A stretch of DNA of 23,391 nt, from NCBI GenBank assembly GCA_016207445.1, contig JACQPS010000018.1, positions 1 to 23,391 on the forward strand, given 5' to 3'. The notes under the pieces are model-generated. The model ran no database searches. It was given only the letters and a program-made list of their open reading frames with translations, and was not told where the DNA came from. The translations under genes and the position numbers were made by a program. Every line of letters begins with the position of its first letter. The stretch's first letter is position 1. Shown in pieces: positions 7,728-15,807 of the stretch. Origin of the DNA: Gemmatimonadota bacterium (GTDB taxonomy: Bacteria; Gemmatimonadota; Gemmatimonadetes; Longimicrobiales; RSA9).

Positions 7728-9745
7728 CCGGCCAACCGCCGCAGGAGCAGGTTGACGAGCAAGCCGCCGCCGAACGCGAACGGCGTGATGAACACGAGCA
7801 TCCCGACCGCCGTCCGCACGCCACGCTCCCGCACCATCATCAGGAATTGCGCGATGCAGGGCACGAACAGGGTCAGCGTGACGGCGGCGACCGCGAGCTG
7901 CACCGCGTCCAGGCTCCCGGCCCGGTCCAGATCGAACAGCCCCGCGGCCCCGTAGTCTCGCCGGAAGAAGCCGAACAGGAACACGGCGGCAGTCTCGGGC
8001 GGCAGGTCCAACAGCCCGACGACCGGCGTCAGCGCCGAGACTGCGACCCCGAAAAGTCCCGTCAGATTGCCGATCCAGAGCAGCACGCTGGCAAGCAGGA
8101 ACAGCGGCAGCACCTCGAGGAAATACCAGTGCATACGGGTGTACGTCTTCAGGAAGACGTTGCCGGCGCGCGGCCGGCGCAGCGGCGGCAGCTCCATGTG
8201 GAAGCGCGCGGGTGCGCCGGGCAGAACGCGCGCGCCCAGCGCGCCCACGAGCAGGAAGCTGCCGGCGATCGCCGCCACCCAGGCCGCGAGCGCCAGCGGC
8301 TCGCCCGACAGGATCGCCAGAATGACCCCCAGTTGCGCGGAGCACGGGATCGCGAGCGCCAGGAGCAGCGTGGCGATGACGCGCTCGCGGCGCGTCTCCA
8401 GCGTGCGGGTCACCATGGTCGCCATGGTGTCGCAGGCGAACCCCAGCACCATCGGGATGACCGCCCGCCCGCTCAGCCCGAGGGGCTTGAACACGCGGTC
8501 GACCAGCAGAGCGAGACGCGGGAAGTAGCCGCTGTCCTCCAGCACGGAGAAGAAGAGGAAGAAGGCGCCCACGATGGGCAGGATGATCGCGACCGCGTAG
8601 CGCAGGCCGAGCGTCAGCAGTCCGTACTCCCCCACGAAGAGCGAGCGGACGGGCGCCCAGGGGACCGGCGCGAACAGGCTTTCGAAGAACGGCGTGACGT
8701 ACCGCTCGAAGCCGCCCTCGAGCCAGTCCACCACGGTCCCCGCGCCGAACTGGCCGACGAAGGCGTAGAGGCCGAAGTAGAGCACGATCAGCAGCACCGG
8801 GATTCCGGTCGCCGGCCGCGTGAGCAGGCGCCCGAGCACATCCAGCCAGCGCGGTGGGTTCGCGCCGGCCCGGACGATGGCGCCGTCGAGCAGCTCACCC
8901 GACAACCTGCGCCGCTCGACCGAAATGCGGTACGACGCGGGCGCACCCAGTGCCGTCGTCGCCCGATCCACCGCCGCGCGCGCCGCGCTCCCGCCGTCGG
9001 GCTCGCGCCGGGCGACTTCCGCCGCGACTTCGCTGTCGCCCTGGAACAGAAGGGCGACGAAGCTCGCCGGATCGACGGGATACACGCCCACCAGCCGCTC
9101 TCTCACCGAGAGCATCGCCTCACCGACGCTGTTCCCGTACAGGATGCGCACGGGTCGTGCGCCGGCGGCGAGCGCAGCCGCGATGGCTCGGCCCAGCTCC
9201 TCCACGCCGCGCCCCTCCACCGCCACCACGGGAACCACGGCAACGCCGAGTCGAGCACTCAGGCGGCGCGCATCCACCTCCACGCCCAGACGGGACGCCT
9301 CATCGATCATGTTCAGGGCGACCACCAGCGGGCGGCCGGACTCGAGCAGCTGCAGCGTGAGCGGCAGCATTCGCTCGAGCGCCTTCGCGTCTACCACGTG
9401 GACCACCACGTCCGCTTCCCCACTCAGCACGATGCGCCGCGCCACCCGCTCCTCGTCGGTCCACGCCAGCAGCGAGTACAGGCCGGGGGTGTCCAGCACC
9501 TCGGCCGGTCGTCCCCCGAGCCACGCGCTCCCCCGGGTCACCTCGACGGAGGTCCCCGGATAATTCGATACCGTGACGTAATGGCCCGTCAGCCGGTGAA
9601 AGAGCGCGCTCTTTCCCACGTTCGGCGCGCCGATCAGCGCCACCCGCGCCGCGCCCGCCGGCGCCGCAGGCGCCGGCGGACCCGCGTGACACGCTGGACC
9701 TGCGGCCGATTTGGCTGCCTGTGTGCTCCTGGACGCTTCCGGCAA
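7724..9745 (-). CDS. feoB: Ferrous iron transporter FeoB
   Basis: FeoB is the inner-membrane Fe(II) transporter with an N-terminal GTPase-like domain. The 673-aa protein has G1 GAPNVGKS (39-46), G2 around NYPGTSVEV (61-69), G3 DTPGLYSL (85-92) and G4 NMID (145-148). A helical spacer region follows, then about eight to ten membrane helices with the Gate-type segments (IPMVLGFACDTMATMVTRTL and, near the end, PCIAQFLMMVRERG). I use the TTG at 9745 because GGAGG lies four bases before it and no ATG or GTG precedes the G1 loop plausibly. The first 30 residues are Ala/Pro-rich and may be dispensable. It is first in an operon with the zinc-ribbon protein and feoA. A candidate sigma-54 promoter lies 43 bp upstream. 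Confidence 0.95.
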   Translation of the reverse strand: MPEASRSTQAAKSAAGPACHAGPPAPAAPAGAARVALIGAPNVGKSALFHRLTGHYVTVSNYPGTSVEVTRGSAWLGGRPAEVLDTPGLYSLLAWTDEERVARRIVLSGEADVVVHVVDAKALERMLPLTLQLLESGRPLVVALNMIDEASRLGVEVDARRLSARLGVAVVPVVAVEGRGVEELGRAIAAALAAGARPVRILYGNSVGEAMLSVRERLVGVYPVDPASFVALLFQGDSEVAAEVARREPDGGSAARAAVDRATTALGAPASYRISVERRRLSGELLDGAIVRAGANPPRWLDVLGRLLTRPATGIPVLLIVLYFGLYAFVGQFGAGTVVDWLEGGFERYVTPFFESLFAPVPWAPVRSLFVGEYGLLTLGLRYAVAIILPIVGAFFLFFSVLEDSGYFPRLALLVDRVFKPLGLSGRAVIPMVLGFACDTMATMVTRTLETRRERVIATLLLALAIPCSAQLGVILAILSGEPLALAAWVAAIAGSFLLVGALGARVLPGAPARFHMELPPLRRPRAGNVFLKTYTRMHWYFLEVLPLFLLASVLLWIGNLTGLFGVAVSALTPVVGLLDLPPETAAVFLFGFFRRDYGAAGLFDLDRAGSLDAVQLAVAAVTLTLFVPCIAQFLMMVRERGVRTAVGMLVFITPFAFGGGLLVNLLLRRLAG

Positions 9746-9787
9746 CGTGCCTCCAACGCTCGAAAATCGCCGAGCGACGTTGCGGCG

Positions 9788-9803
9788 TGCAGCGCCCGTG
9801 CCC
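9788..9803 (-). promoter_or_regulatory. Candidate sigma-54 promoter of the feo operon
   Basis: The minus strand reads GGGCACGGGCGCTGCA. It matches six of seven bases of the -24 box TGGCACG and four of five of the -12 box TTGCA, with exact GG-N10-GC spacing. The predicted start near 9777 lies 23 bases before the GGAGG site of feoB. A TGTCCC hexamer lies about 140 bp upstream (9942), a usual enhancer distance. Confidence 0.6.
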
Positions 9804-9932
9804 CTCGAGGCTGGCGGGGGTGGTACCGCTCAAATTATTGTCCTAGTAGAAGTTACGAGGTGTAGACCACGGCGGTGAAACACAACGGGCACGGGCAGAA
9901 TCGGGCGATTCGCCACACCCGCGCCCGGGAGC

Positions 9933-9947
9933 GTGGCAAAGTGTCCC
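9933..9947 (-). promoter_or_regulatory. Possible enhancer site upstream of feoB
   Basis: GTGGCA-AAG-TGTCCC keeps one exact half (TGTCCC) and four of six bases of the other half of the palindrome GGGACA-N3-TGTCCC. Its centre is about 163 bp upstream of the predicted feoB transcript start. Confidence 0.4.
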
Positions 9948-9993
9948 GCGAGGAGGGTGTGAATGCGGCCATTGGGGAGTGGCTGCGCCCGCG

Positions 9994-12096
9994 TCAGTTG
10001 GCCGGCCGGTCCGCGGGCATGGTGAAGTGGAAGGTGCTCCCGGCCCCGACCCGGCTTTCCGCCCAGATGCTGCCACCGTGCGCCTCGACGAGTCCCTTCG
10101 CGATCGCGAGGCCGAGCCCGATGCCCCGCCGGCCGGTGTGTTGAGCCTGCCAGAAGCGATCGAAAATGAACGGGAGCTGGTCCTCGGGGATACCGGGTCC
10201 GGTATCGGAAACCGAGAAGCGGAGCGCGTCACCGGCCGGCTCGACGCGGATCGTGATCGTGCCACCCGAGGGCGTGAATTTGACCGCGTTCCCGACCAGG
10301 TTGGACAGGATCTGGAGCAATCGTTCGCGATCGGCGCGCACGGGGGGCAGGCCATCGCCGATCTCCGCCTCGAGCCGGAGCGATTTGACGGTCGCGAGCG
10401 GCTGCAGGATCTGGCGGGTCTCGGCGACGAGCGGCGCCACCTTTACCGGCTGTGGCCGGAGCTGCAGCCTCCCCGCCTCCATGCGGCGGATCTCGAGCAG
10501 GTCGTGGATCAGCCGCTCCATCTGCTCCGCGGAGCGGCGGATCGCGTCCAGGTGCTGGCGCACGGTCGCGTCGACCGACGCGTCCGGCAGTTCGCCCTCG
10601 AGCAGGCCGGCGCCGATGAAGATCGCGCTGAGCGGGTTGCCGAGGTCATGCGACACGACCGACAGCACCTCGTCGCGAGAGCGGACCGCCTGCAGCGCCT
10701 CCCGATACAGGCGCGCATTGTCTATGGCGAAGGCGGCGCGGCGGGCGAGCTCCTCGGCCAGCGCGACGTCGCGCTCGTCCAGCGAGCGCTGCGCCCGGGA
10801 GCAGACCAGCGTCATCGCCCCGAACATGCGCCCCCGAGCCAGGAGCGGCACGACCAGGAAGCACCCGATCTCGAGGCGCCGGAGCAGCTCCAGGTGCCGC
10901 TCGTCCTGCGCGAGCCCCGCCAGTATGTCGTCTGTGACATCAGAGACCAGCAAGGTCTCGCCGGTCTGCAGCGTCCGGTGCGCGAGGTGGCGCCGGTCGC
11001 GATCGAGCGGGTAATCGCGCAGCGCGGCTGCGATCTCCTCCTTGGCCGGATCGGCATGCACCGCTTCCAGCCGCCGAATGCGCCCTTCTTCCTCCACGAT
11101 GTCGATGATGCAGAGGTCGGCCAGCGAGCGGACGGCCAGGCGGGCCACGCTGCTCAGCGTCGTGGCGTAATCGAGCGAAGTCGCCAGGATGCTGCTGGCC
11201 TCGGCCAGAAACCGCTGTGCGCTCTCGCTGCGCTTGCGCTCGGTGATGTCCCGGAGCACGACCGTGAAGATCCGCTGCCCGCCGACCTCCAGCTTCGAGA
11301 TCGCGGCTTCGGCCGGAAACTCTTCGCCGTCCTTGCGCCGCCCTGCGATCTCCTGCCGTTCGCCCATGCGGCGTGCCACGACGGGCGCACCCGCGAAGTG
11401 CGCGATGTGCTCCCGATGTACGCCGCGGGAGCGCTCGGGCAGCAGGAGATCGAGCGGCTGGCCCACGACCTCCTCCGCGCGGTAGCCGAAGATGCGCTCG
11501 GCACCCTGATTGAACAGGACGATGCGCTGCGCCTCGTCGGTCGAGATGATGGCATCGGCCGCGATCGAGACGATGCCGGCGAATTTCGCTTCCGAGAGGC
11601 GCAGCGCTTCCTCGACTCGCTTGCGCGCGAGGATCTCGGCCTCCGCGGCCCGCCGTGCCGCCTGCTCTTCCGTGAGCCGGCGCGCGTCCGCCTCCGCCTC
11701 GCGCAGCTCCGTGATATCGACGCCGTTTCCGACCACGTAGCGAACCGCGCCGTCCTCGCCGAGGATCGCCGTGTTGGACCAGGCGATGCGGCGCTTCTCG
11801 CCGCCACGCGTGCGCCAGAAATTCTCGTGGGTGTTGGGGAAGTGGCCTGCGGCGAGCTGGGAGAACACACGGCGGACGCCCTCGACCTCATCCGGGACGA
11901 GCAGCACGTCCCAGATGCGGGCACCTCGAATGTCCTCGAAGCGGTACCCGGTGAGGCGCTCGCACGCGGCGTTGAAGCGGACGATGTGACCCCCGGGATC
12001 CAGGACGATGACGAGCACTCCCGCGGTATCCAGCACCGCGTTCAGCAGTTCCTGATCGCTCGGTCCTGCCTGGCTTCCGGCGCGGGTGACACTCAT
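9994..12096 (-). CDS. Cytoplasmic PAS-PAS-GAF sensor histidine kinase
   Basis: From the ATG at 12096 (CAGGA just before it) the protein is 700 aa; the frame reaches 12168 via a GTG, but that part is not domain-like. Domains in order: PAS 1 (about 14-135, ending VVGNGVDITE), a charged coiled coil (135-170), PAS 2 (168-292, ending RDITERKR), GAF (295-470), HisKA with the phosphoacceptor H483 in SHDLGNPLSAI, and HATPase_c with the N box (NLVGNAVKF, 599-607), G1 DTGPGIP (631-637) and GIGLGLAIAKG. No membrane segment is present, so it senses an internal signal, perhaps a PAS-bound cofactor. No response regulator adjoins it; it may act on the regulator encoded at 13171-14580 or on an unlinked one. 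Confidence 0.9.
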   Translation of the reverse strand: MSVTRAGSQAGPSDQELLNAVLDTAGVLVIVLDPGGHIVRFNAACERLTGYRFEDIRGARIWDVLLVPDEVEGVRRVFSQLAAGHFPNTHENFWRTRGGEKRRIAWSNTAILGEDGAVRYVVGNGVDITELREAEADARRLTEEQAARRAAEAEILARKRVEEALRLSEAKFAGIVSIAADAIISTDEAQRIVLFNQGAERIFGYRAEEVVGQPLDLLLPERSRGVHREHIAHFAGAPVVARRMGERQEIAGRRKDGEEFPAEAAISKLEVGGQRIFTVVLRDITERKRSESAQRFLAEASSILATSLDYATTLSSVARLAVRSLADLCIIDIVEEEGRIRRLEAVHADPAKEEIAAALRDYPLDRDRRHLAHRTLQTGETLLVSDVTDDILAGLAQDERHLELLRRLEIGCFLVVPLLARGRMFGAMTLVCSRAQRSLDERDVALAEELARRAAFAIDNARLYREALQAVRSRDEVLSVVSHDLGNPLSAIFIGAGLLEGELPDASVDATVRQHLDAIRRSAEQMERLIHDLLEIRRMEAGRLQLRPQPVKVAPLVAETRQILQPLATVKSLRLEAEIGDGLPPVRADRERLLQILSNLVGNAVKFTPSGGTITIRVEPAGDALRFSVSDTGPGIPEDQLPFIFDRFWQAQHTGRRGIGLGLAIAKGLVEAHGGSIWAESRVGAGSTFHFTMPADRPAN

Positions 12097-12276
12097 TTCC
12101 TGAAGGGGGTCGGGTCGAACTCGCTCCCACGTGCGCGTCGGGGCGAACAGGCCGGCTCCAGCGGGCACGTCCAGGGCGCGACGCGTCCTCGCTGCACTGC
12201 CGGCAGCTCGGCCCGGCCCGAGGGGACGGCGTGTTCTGTCTTGAAACCCGCGGGAGTGTAGGCGGTTCCGGGCGCG

Positions 12277-12981
12277 TCAGGGCGCCACGTCTCGGGGCGC
12301 GGGCACACCGAACCGAGGATGAGGCGGAGCGAGCAAGATGGGGATGGTACCGTGCTGCAGGACGTAGAGGGCCACCGCTGGAGCAGGCGCGGCCATGACC
12401 AGCGCGGTGGCATCGAGCTCGATCGCGGCCCGGACCGCCGCCCGACCGGCCCGTTCCGACGATAAGCGACCGAGTCGCAGGAGAGTGCGCTCGGGGCGCC
12501 CGGCGGTCCAGGCGTCGACGAGCGCGGCGCTTTCCGCGCTTCCTTCCGTGTTCACGAGCGGCCGGGCGAGCAGCTCCCGCTCCGGCGCGCCGGTCGCCGG
12601 GAGCAGGAGCAGCGCACAGTTCAGGCGCATCAGCAGATCCGTGAGCGTCCTGCTCTCCCGGCCGGCGACCGCAGGAGGGCCGGCCACGACCAGGTCGGCG
12701 CGACAAGCGCGAGCCAGCGCTGTCAGCCAAGGGCCGGCTTGCCCCCGCTTGATCAGGAGCTCACCGTCCATGCCGAGGGCGCGCAGCTCCGTGATCCAGC
12801 GTTTCCCGCTCAGCTTCACCAGATCCAGCTGGGCGCAGGCCTCGTCGCCGGCGGGCACTGCCCAGAAAAGCCAGACCAGCTCGACGCCCAGCGGCGGCAG
12901 GGAACCGAACCAGGCCGGTACGAGGCCGCCGCGCGTTCCCCCCACGGCGCACAAGGCGCTCCTGAAAAGCTTCTCGAGCAG
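12277..12981 (-). CDS. Degenerate tandem universal stress protein
   Basis: The middle of the protein shows the USP core: GELLIKRGQAGPWLTALARACRADLVVAGPPAV (broken here only by length limits: residues GELLIKRG, then LTALARACRADLVVAGPP), followed by LLMRLNCALLLLPATG. The C-terminal half repeats a shorter USP-like half (AAVRAAIELDATALVMAAP, then HGTIPILLAPP). The ATP-binding GxxGx9GS signature is not intact, so it may not bind nucleotide. The start is uncertain. A perfect AGGAGG (12992-12987) lies five bases before an in-frame CTG (12981), which I use and which gives 234 aa. Alternatives are a TTG at 12954 with AGGAG, which cuts into the first beta strand, or a GTG at 13110, which adds non-protein-like sequence and would precede the candidate promoter. 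Confidence 0.6.
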   Translation of the reverse strand: MLEKLFRSALCAVGGTRGGLVPAWFGSLPPLGVELVWLFWAVPAGDEACAQLDLVKLSGKRWITELRALGMDGELLIKRGQAGPWLTALARACRADLVVAGPPAVAGRESRTLTDLLMRLNCALLLLPATGAPERELLARPLVNTEGSAESAALVDAWTAGRPERTLLRLGRLSSERAGRAAVRAAIELDATALVMAAPAPAVALYVLQHGTIPILLAPPHPRFGVPAPRDVAP

Positions 12982-13029
12982 CGTGACCTCCTGCGAGCCC
13001 GGGCGTCCGTCGTGGCGCTGGTTTTCCGC

Positions 13030-13045
13030 CGAACAGCGCGTGCCA
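13030..13045 (-). promoter_or_regulatory. Weak sigma-54-like promoter of the stress-protein gene
   Basis: The minus strand has a perfect -24 box TGGCACG (13045-13039), but at the -12 position it reads GTTCG instead of TTGCA. A 15-bp palindrome lies about 100 bp upstream (13135-13149), and AGGAGG follows about 40 bp downstream. The -12 mismatch keeps confidence low. Confidence 0.3.
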
Positions 13046-13134
13046 GCCCGGTGGGTGCGTCGATCGCGGCCCACCTCGCGGCGCGGCTGCGCGGAAAAAC
13101 GGCCGGGCACGGCGCCGCGCCGCCCCGGCCGATC

Positions 13135-13149
13135 GGGACAACCTGTCCC
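13135..13149. promoter_or_regulatory. Perfect 15-bp palindrome, candidate activator binding site
   Basis: GGGACA-ACC-TGTCCC is a perfect 6-3-6 inverted repeat in the 189-bp gap between the response regulator stop and the stress-protein gene. The same design recurs at 15808-15822. I infer that it binds the NtrC-type regulator encoded beside it. Confidence 0.6.
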
Positions 13150-13170
13150 ACCCCGCGCCGATCTGTCCGA

Positions 13171-14580
13171 TCACTCGACCAGCATCGGGTCGAACTCCGG
13201 AAGGATGCCCTCCTGCTGGTACTGCTTCAACTTGCGGTAGAGGGTGCGGCGGTCCACACCCAGCACCTCCGCGGCGTGTCCCTTGTGCCCGTGTACTTCG
13301 TCCAGGACGTCCAGGATGTACTCGCGCTCGAGTCGCTCCAGGTTCCAGCGTTCCTGGCGCGCCTGCTCGAGCAGGCGCCGCTCCGAGCGCCCCTTCTGGC
13401 CGACGGGCGGCTCGAAAGGCAGCGAGCGGGCGCCGGTGTGCATGATGACGGCGCGCTCGAGAAAGTTCTCCAGCTCGCGCACGTTGCCGGGCCAATCGTA
13501 GGCCAGCATGCGACGCATGGTGTCCGGCGTGATCTCGGGCGGCTCGACCCCGTTCTCCTGCGCGAAGCGTGCACGGAAGTAGTTCGCCAGCAGCGGGATG
13601 TCGCTCTTGCGCTCCCGCAGCGGCGGCACCCGGATCGGAAAGACATTCAGGCGATAGAACAGGTCCTCCCGGAAGCGCCCCCCGGCCACCTCGTCGGCCA
13701 GCTCCACGTTCGTGGCCACGATCAGCCGGAAATCGACGGAAATGACCTGGCTTCCCCCGACCCGCTGGATCTTCCGGTCCTGCAGCACGCGCAGGAGCTT
13801 CACCTGGATCGCCGCAGAGACGGTCGAAATCTCATCCAGAAAGAGAGTCCCGCCGTGCGCGTCCTCGAACAGACCCCGCCGGTTCGCGATCGCACCCGTG
13901 AAACTGCCTTTCATGTGTCCGAACAGCTCCGATTCCAGCAGCGTCTCCGGCAGTGCCGAGCAGTTGATCGGGACGAACGGCTTGCGGGCCCGATCGGAGA
14001 GATCGTGGATCAACCGCGCCACCACCTCTTTGCCCGAACCGGTCTCGCCCTGGACCAGCACGGTCGCGCGCGTGGCCGCGACCCGCTCCACCAGGTCGAA
14101 CATGCGCTGCATCGCGGGCGCCTTGCCCACGACGTTCGCGCGCAGCCCCTCTTCCGCTCGCCGCCGGAGCTGAACCACCTCGCGGCGCAGCTCGGTCTCG
14201 TGCAGCGCCCGCTCGAGCGTGAGCAGCAGCTCCCCGGTGCGGAACGGCTTGTTGATGTAGTCGAACGCGCCCAGCTTCATCGCCTCGACGGCCGTGTCCA
14301 CCGAGCCGAACGCGGTCATCACGATGAACTGCGCGTCGGTCTGGAGTGCGGGCGCCGCCGACAGCACGTTGAGGCCGTACATCCCAGGCAGGTTCAGGTC
14401 GAGCAGGACCACGTCGTACAGTTCCTGGTCCAGCGCCTTCAGCGCATCTTCGCCGCTGTCGACGGCCTCCACGGCGTAGCCTTCATCGCCCAGGACCTTG
14501 GACAGGAGATCGCGCACGATCTCCTCGTCCTCGACGATCAGCACCCGTGCCTTGGAGCGGACCCTGACTTCTTCATCCAT
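13171..14580 (-). CDS. NtrC-family sigma-54-dependent response regulator
   Basis: The 469-aa protein has three domains. The receiver (about 10-125) has phosphoacceptor D61 in LLDLNLPGM, T89 and K111 (NKPF). The sigma-54 AAA+ domain (about 148-385) has Walker A GETGSGKE (178-185), ESELFGH, the sigma-54 loop written GSFTGA (225-230) instead of GAFTGA, Walker B GGTLFLDE (243-250) and the arginine-finger region FREDLFYRLNVF. The C-terminal Fis-type helix-turn-helix (about 432-454) includes HAAEVLGVDRRTLYRKLKQY. Such proteins bind upstream sites as dimers and, when phosphorylated, open sigma-54 promoters by ATP hydrolysis. The start overlaps the kinase gene by eight bases, so the two form a coupled two-component operon. 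It probably binds the palindromes at 13135 and 15808. Confidence 0.95.
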   Translation of the reverse strand: MDEEVRVRSKARVLIVEDEEIVRDLLSKVLGDEGYAVEAVDSGEDALKALDQELYDVVLLDLNLPGMYGLNVLSAAPALQTDAQFIVMTAFGSVDTAVEAMKLGAFDYINKPFRTGELLLTLERALHETELRREVVQLRRRAEEGLRANVVGKAPAMQRMFDLVERVAATRATVLVQGETGSGKEVVARLIHDLSDRARKPFVPINCSALPETLLESELFGHMKGSFTGAIANRRGLFEDAHGGTLFLDEISTVSAAIQVKLLRVLQDRKIQRVGGSQVISVDFRLIVATNVELADEVAGGRFREDLFYRLNVFPIRVPPLRERKSDIPLLANYFRARFAQENGVEPPEITPDTMRRMLAYDWPGNVRELENFLERAVIMHTGARSLPFEPPVGQKGRSERRLLEQARQERWNLERLEREYILDVLDEVHGHKGHAAEVLGVDRRTLYRKLKQYQQEGILPEFDPMLVE

Positions 14581-15616
14581 GGGTGTTCACCGGTAGGCGT
14601 GCGATGAAAGTGGCACCTTGCCCGCGCGCGGTCTCGACCTGGATCGTGCCCCCGTGCTGGTGCACGATCTGCCGCGCCAAGGGCAGGCCCAGCCCGGTTC
14701 CCCCGGACCGCGAGAAGAACGGCAGAAAAATGCGCGGCAGATCCTCGGGCGCGATGCCGGGGCCGGTATCGGAAACCACCAGCTCCGCGTAGGGAGCCGC
14801 CCAGCGCGTGCGCACCTCTACCCGACCCCCTGCGTCCGCCAGCGCATGCTGCGCGTTCAGCACGAAGTTGAGCAGCACTTGCTGTAGCTGGCCGGCATCC
14901 GCGCGCACGGGCGGCAGCGCCGGATCCAGCTCGAGCAAGGGCTCGAGGCCGCTTCGCCGCAGCTGCTTCTCCACGAGCTCGAACCCTTCCGTCACCACCG
15001 CGTTCAGATCCACCATGCGCAGCACGGGCTCGCCCGGACGCGCCAGGTCCACGAGCCGGCGCGCGAGCTGAGCGATCCGCCGCGTCTGCGTGAGAATCAC
15101 CTCCAGGTCGCGGCTCGCGAACTGGCACGAGCCGCACTCGCGCTTGAGCAGGTACTCCACGGCCACGCTGATCGCCGTCAGCGGCGCACCGATCTCGTGC
15201 GCGACGCCGGCCGCCAGCTGCCCGACCGCCGCCAGCTGCTCCGCCTCCACCATGCGCTGCACCCATTTCCCCCCGACCCCCGCCGGCGTCTCCGACGCGT
15301 ACGCCGCCCAGCCACCTCGCAACCGCTCGAAGCGCCAGGACGTCCCCGCGTCCGGCTCTTCGCCGCCGTACGTCCCCGTCACGAACTCGCCCAGGTGATG
15401 CCCCACCACCTCCGCGCGCGCTCGGCCCAGCAGCTGCTCCGCGGCCGCGTTGACCGACCGCACCACGAACGCGCGGTCCGTCGTCACCACACCCTGCTCC
15501 ACACCCTCGAGGATCTGCTCCAGCGCCCTGTTGCCCGCCACGAGCCTCCTGCCTGCCGGTTTCTGCGCCAGCCTGTGCGGGGAACGTACCACCCCGACCC
15601 CGCTCCGATCCCACAC
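14573..15616 (-). CDS. PAS-domain sensor histidine kinase, partner of the NtrC-type regulator
   Basis: This NtrB-like kinase has one PAS domain (about 28-85), a linker, HisKA with phosphoacceptor H140 (AAGVAHEIGAPL), and HATPase_c with the N box (LLNFVLNAQHAL), DTGPGIA (283-289) and GGTGLGLPLARQIV. It has no membrane helix, so it is cytoplasmic. A CxxC pair (C161, C164 in KRECGSCQF) lies inside the dimerisation domain just after the phosphoacceptor helix, suggesting a redox or metal switch. The annotated GTG at 15616 gives 347 aa with a poor ribosome site; a GTG at 15541 with AGGAGG three bases upstream gives 322 aa starting just before PAS and is a good alternative. It overlaps the regulator gene by eight bases. 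Confidence 0.9.
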   Translation of the reverse strand: MWDRSGVGVVRSPHRLAQKPAGRRLVAGNRALEQILEGVEQGVVTTDRAFVVRSVNAAAEQLLGRARAEVVGHHLGEFVTGTYGGEEPDAGTSWRFERLRGGWAAYASETPAGVGGKWVQRMVEAEQLAAVGQLAAGVAHEIGAPLTAISVAVEYLLKRECGSCQFASRDLEVILTQTRRIAQLARRLVDLARPGEPVLRMVDLNAVVTEGFELVEKQLRRSGLEPLLELDPALPPVRADAGQLQQVLLNFVLNAQHALADAGGRVEVRTRWAAPYAELVVSDTGPGIAPEDLPRIFLPFFSRSGGTGLGLPLARQIVHQHGGTIQVETARGQGATFIARLPVNTHG

Positions 15617-15647
15617 GCTAACTCACGCCCCGACAATACATTCGACT

Positions 15648-15663
15648 CGCAGCCTCAGCACCC
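15648..15663 (-). promoter_or_regulatory. Weak sigma-54-like element before the two-component operon
   Basis: The minus strand reads GGGTGCTGAGGCTGCG, with GG-N10-GC spacing but poor -24 agreement. The predicted start near 15637 would suit either kinase start. If real, the two-component operon would be self-activated. Confidence 0.22.
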
Positions 15664-15688
15664 GCGCCCTGTGGTCGCGCCCCCACAA

Positions 15689-15705
15689 TGTCGCATCTCG
15701 CGACA
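15689..15705. repeat. Inverted repeat TGTCGC-N5-GCGACA
   Basis: A perfect 6-5-6 inverted repeat in the divergent gap. It resembles the GGGACA-type palindrome turned inside out and could be an operator for the kinase side. Function unknown. Confidence 0.35.
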
Positions 15706-15807
15706 CACGGCGCCAGGGCTGTAGCAAATTGTCCCAAATGCGCCGCAGTAACGGGGGACGGCCCGGATTGCAGCGCGCGGCCGCGGATCAAGTGGGGCCG
15801 GGCGCGA

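Larger units (their letters stand above)
9746..9993. other. 248-bp gap upstream of feoB
   Basis: No gene was found. Besides the candidate sigma-54 promoter, it holds the activator-type half-site GTGGCA-AAG-TGTCCC (9933-9947) and a weaker ATTGTCCT (9837-9844) within the only A/T-rich patch (about 9831-9860). No clear Fur box was seen. Confidence 0.5.

Noticed and set aside
9831..9860. Possible Fur or DtxR box upstream of feoB in an A/T-rich patch
   Set aside because: The patch has no convincing inverted repeat matching either consensus, so I did not call it.
7847..9865. A 672-codon plus-strand frame opposite feoB
   Set aside because: Complement of feoB codons in high-GC DNA; composition is extreme in Arg, Gln and His and has no recognisable domain.
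9979..12261. A 760-codon plus-strand frame opposite the PAS histidine kinase
   Set aside because: The minus-strand product has complete PAS, GAF and kinase motifs; the plus-strand one has none and follows from GC-rich codon use.
12739..14607. A 622-codon plus-strand frame opposite the response regulator
   Set aside because: The opposite strand encodes an intact NtrC-family protein with all motifs; this frame is its shadow.
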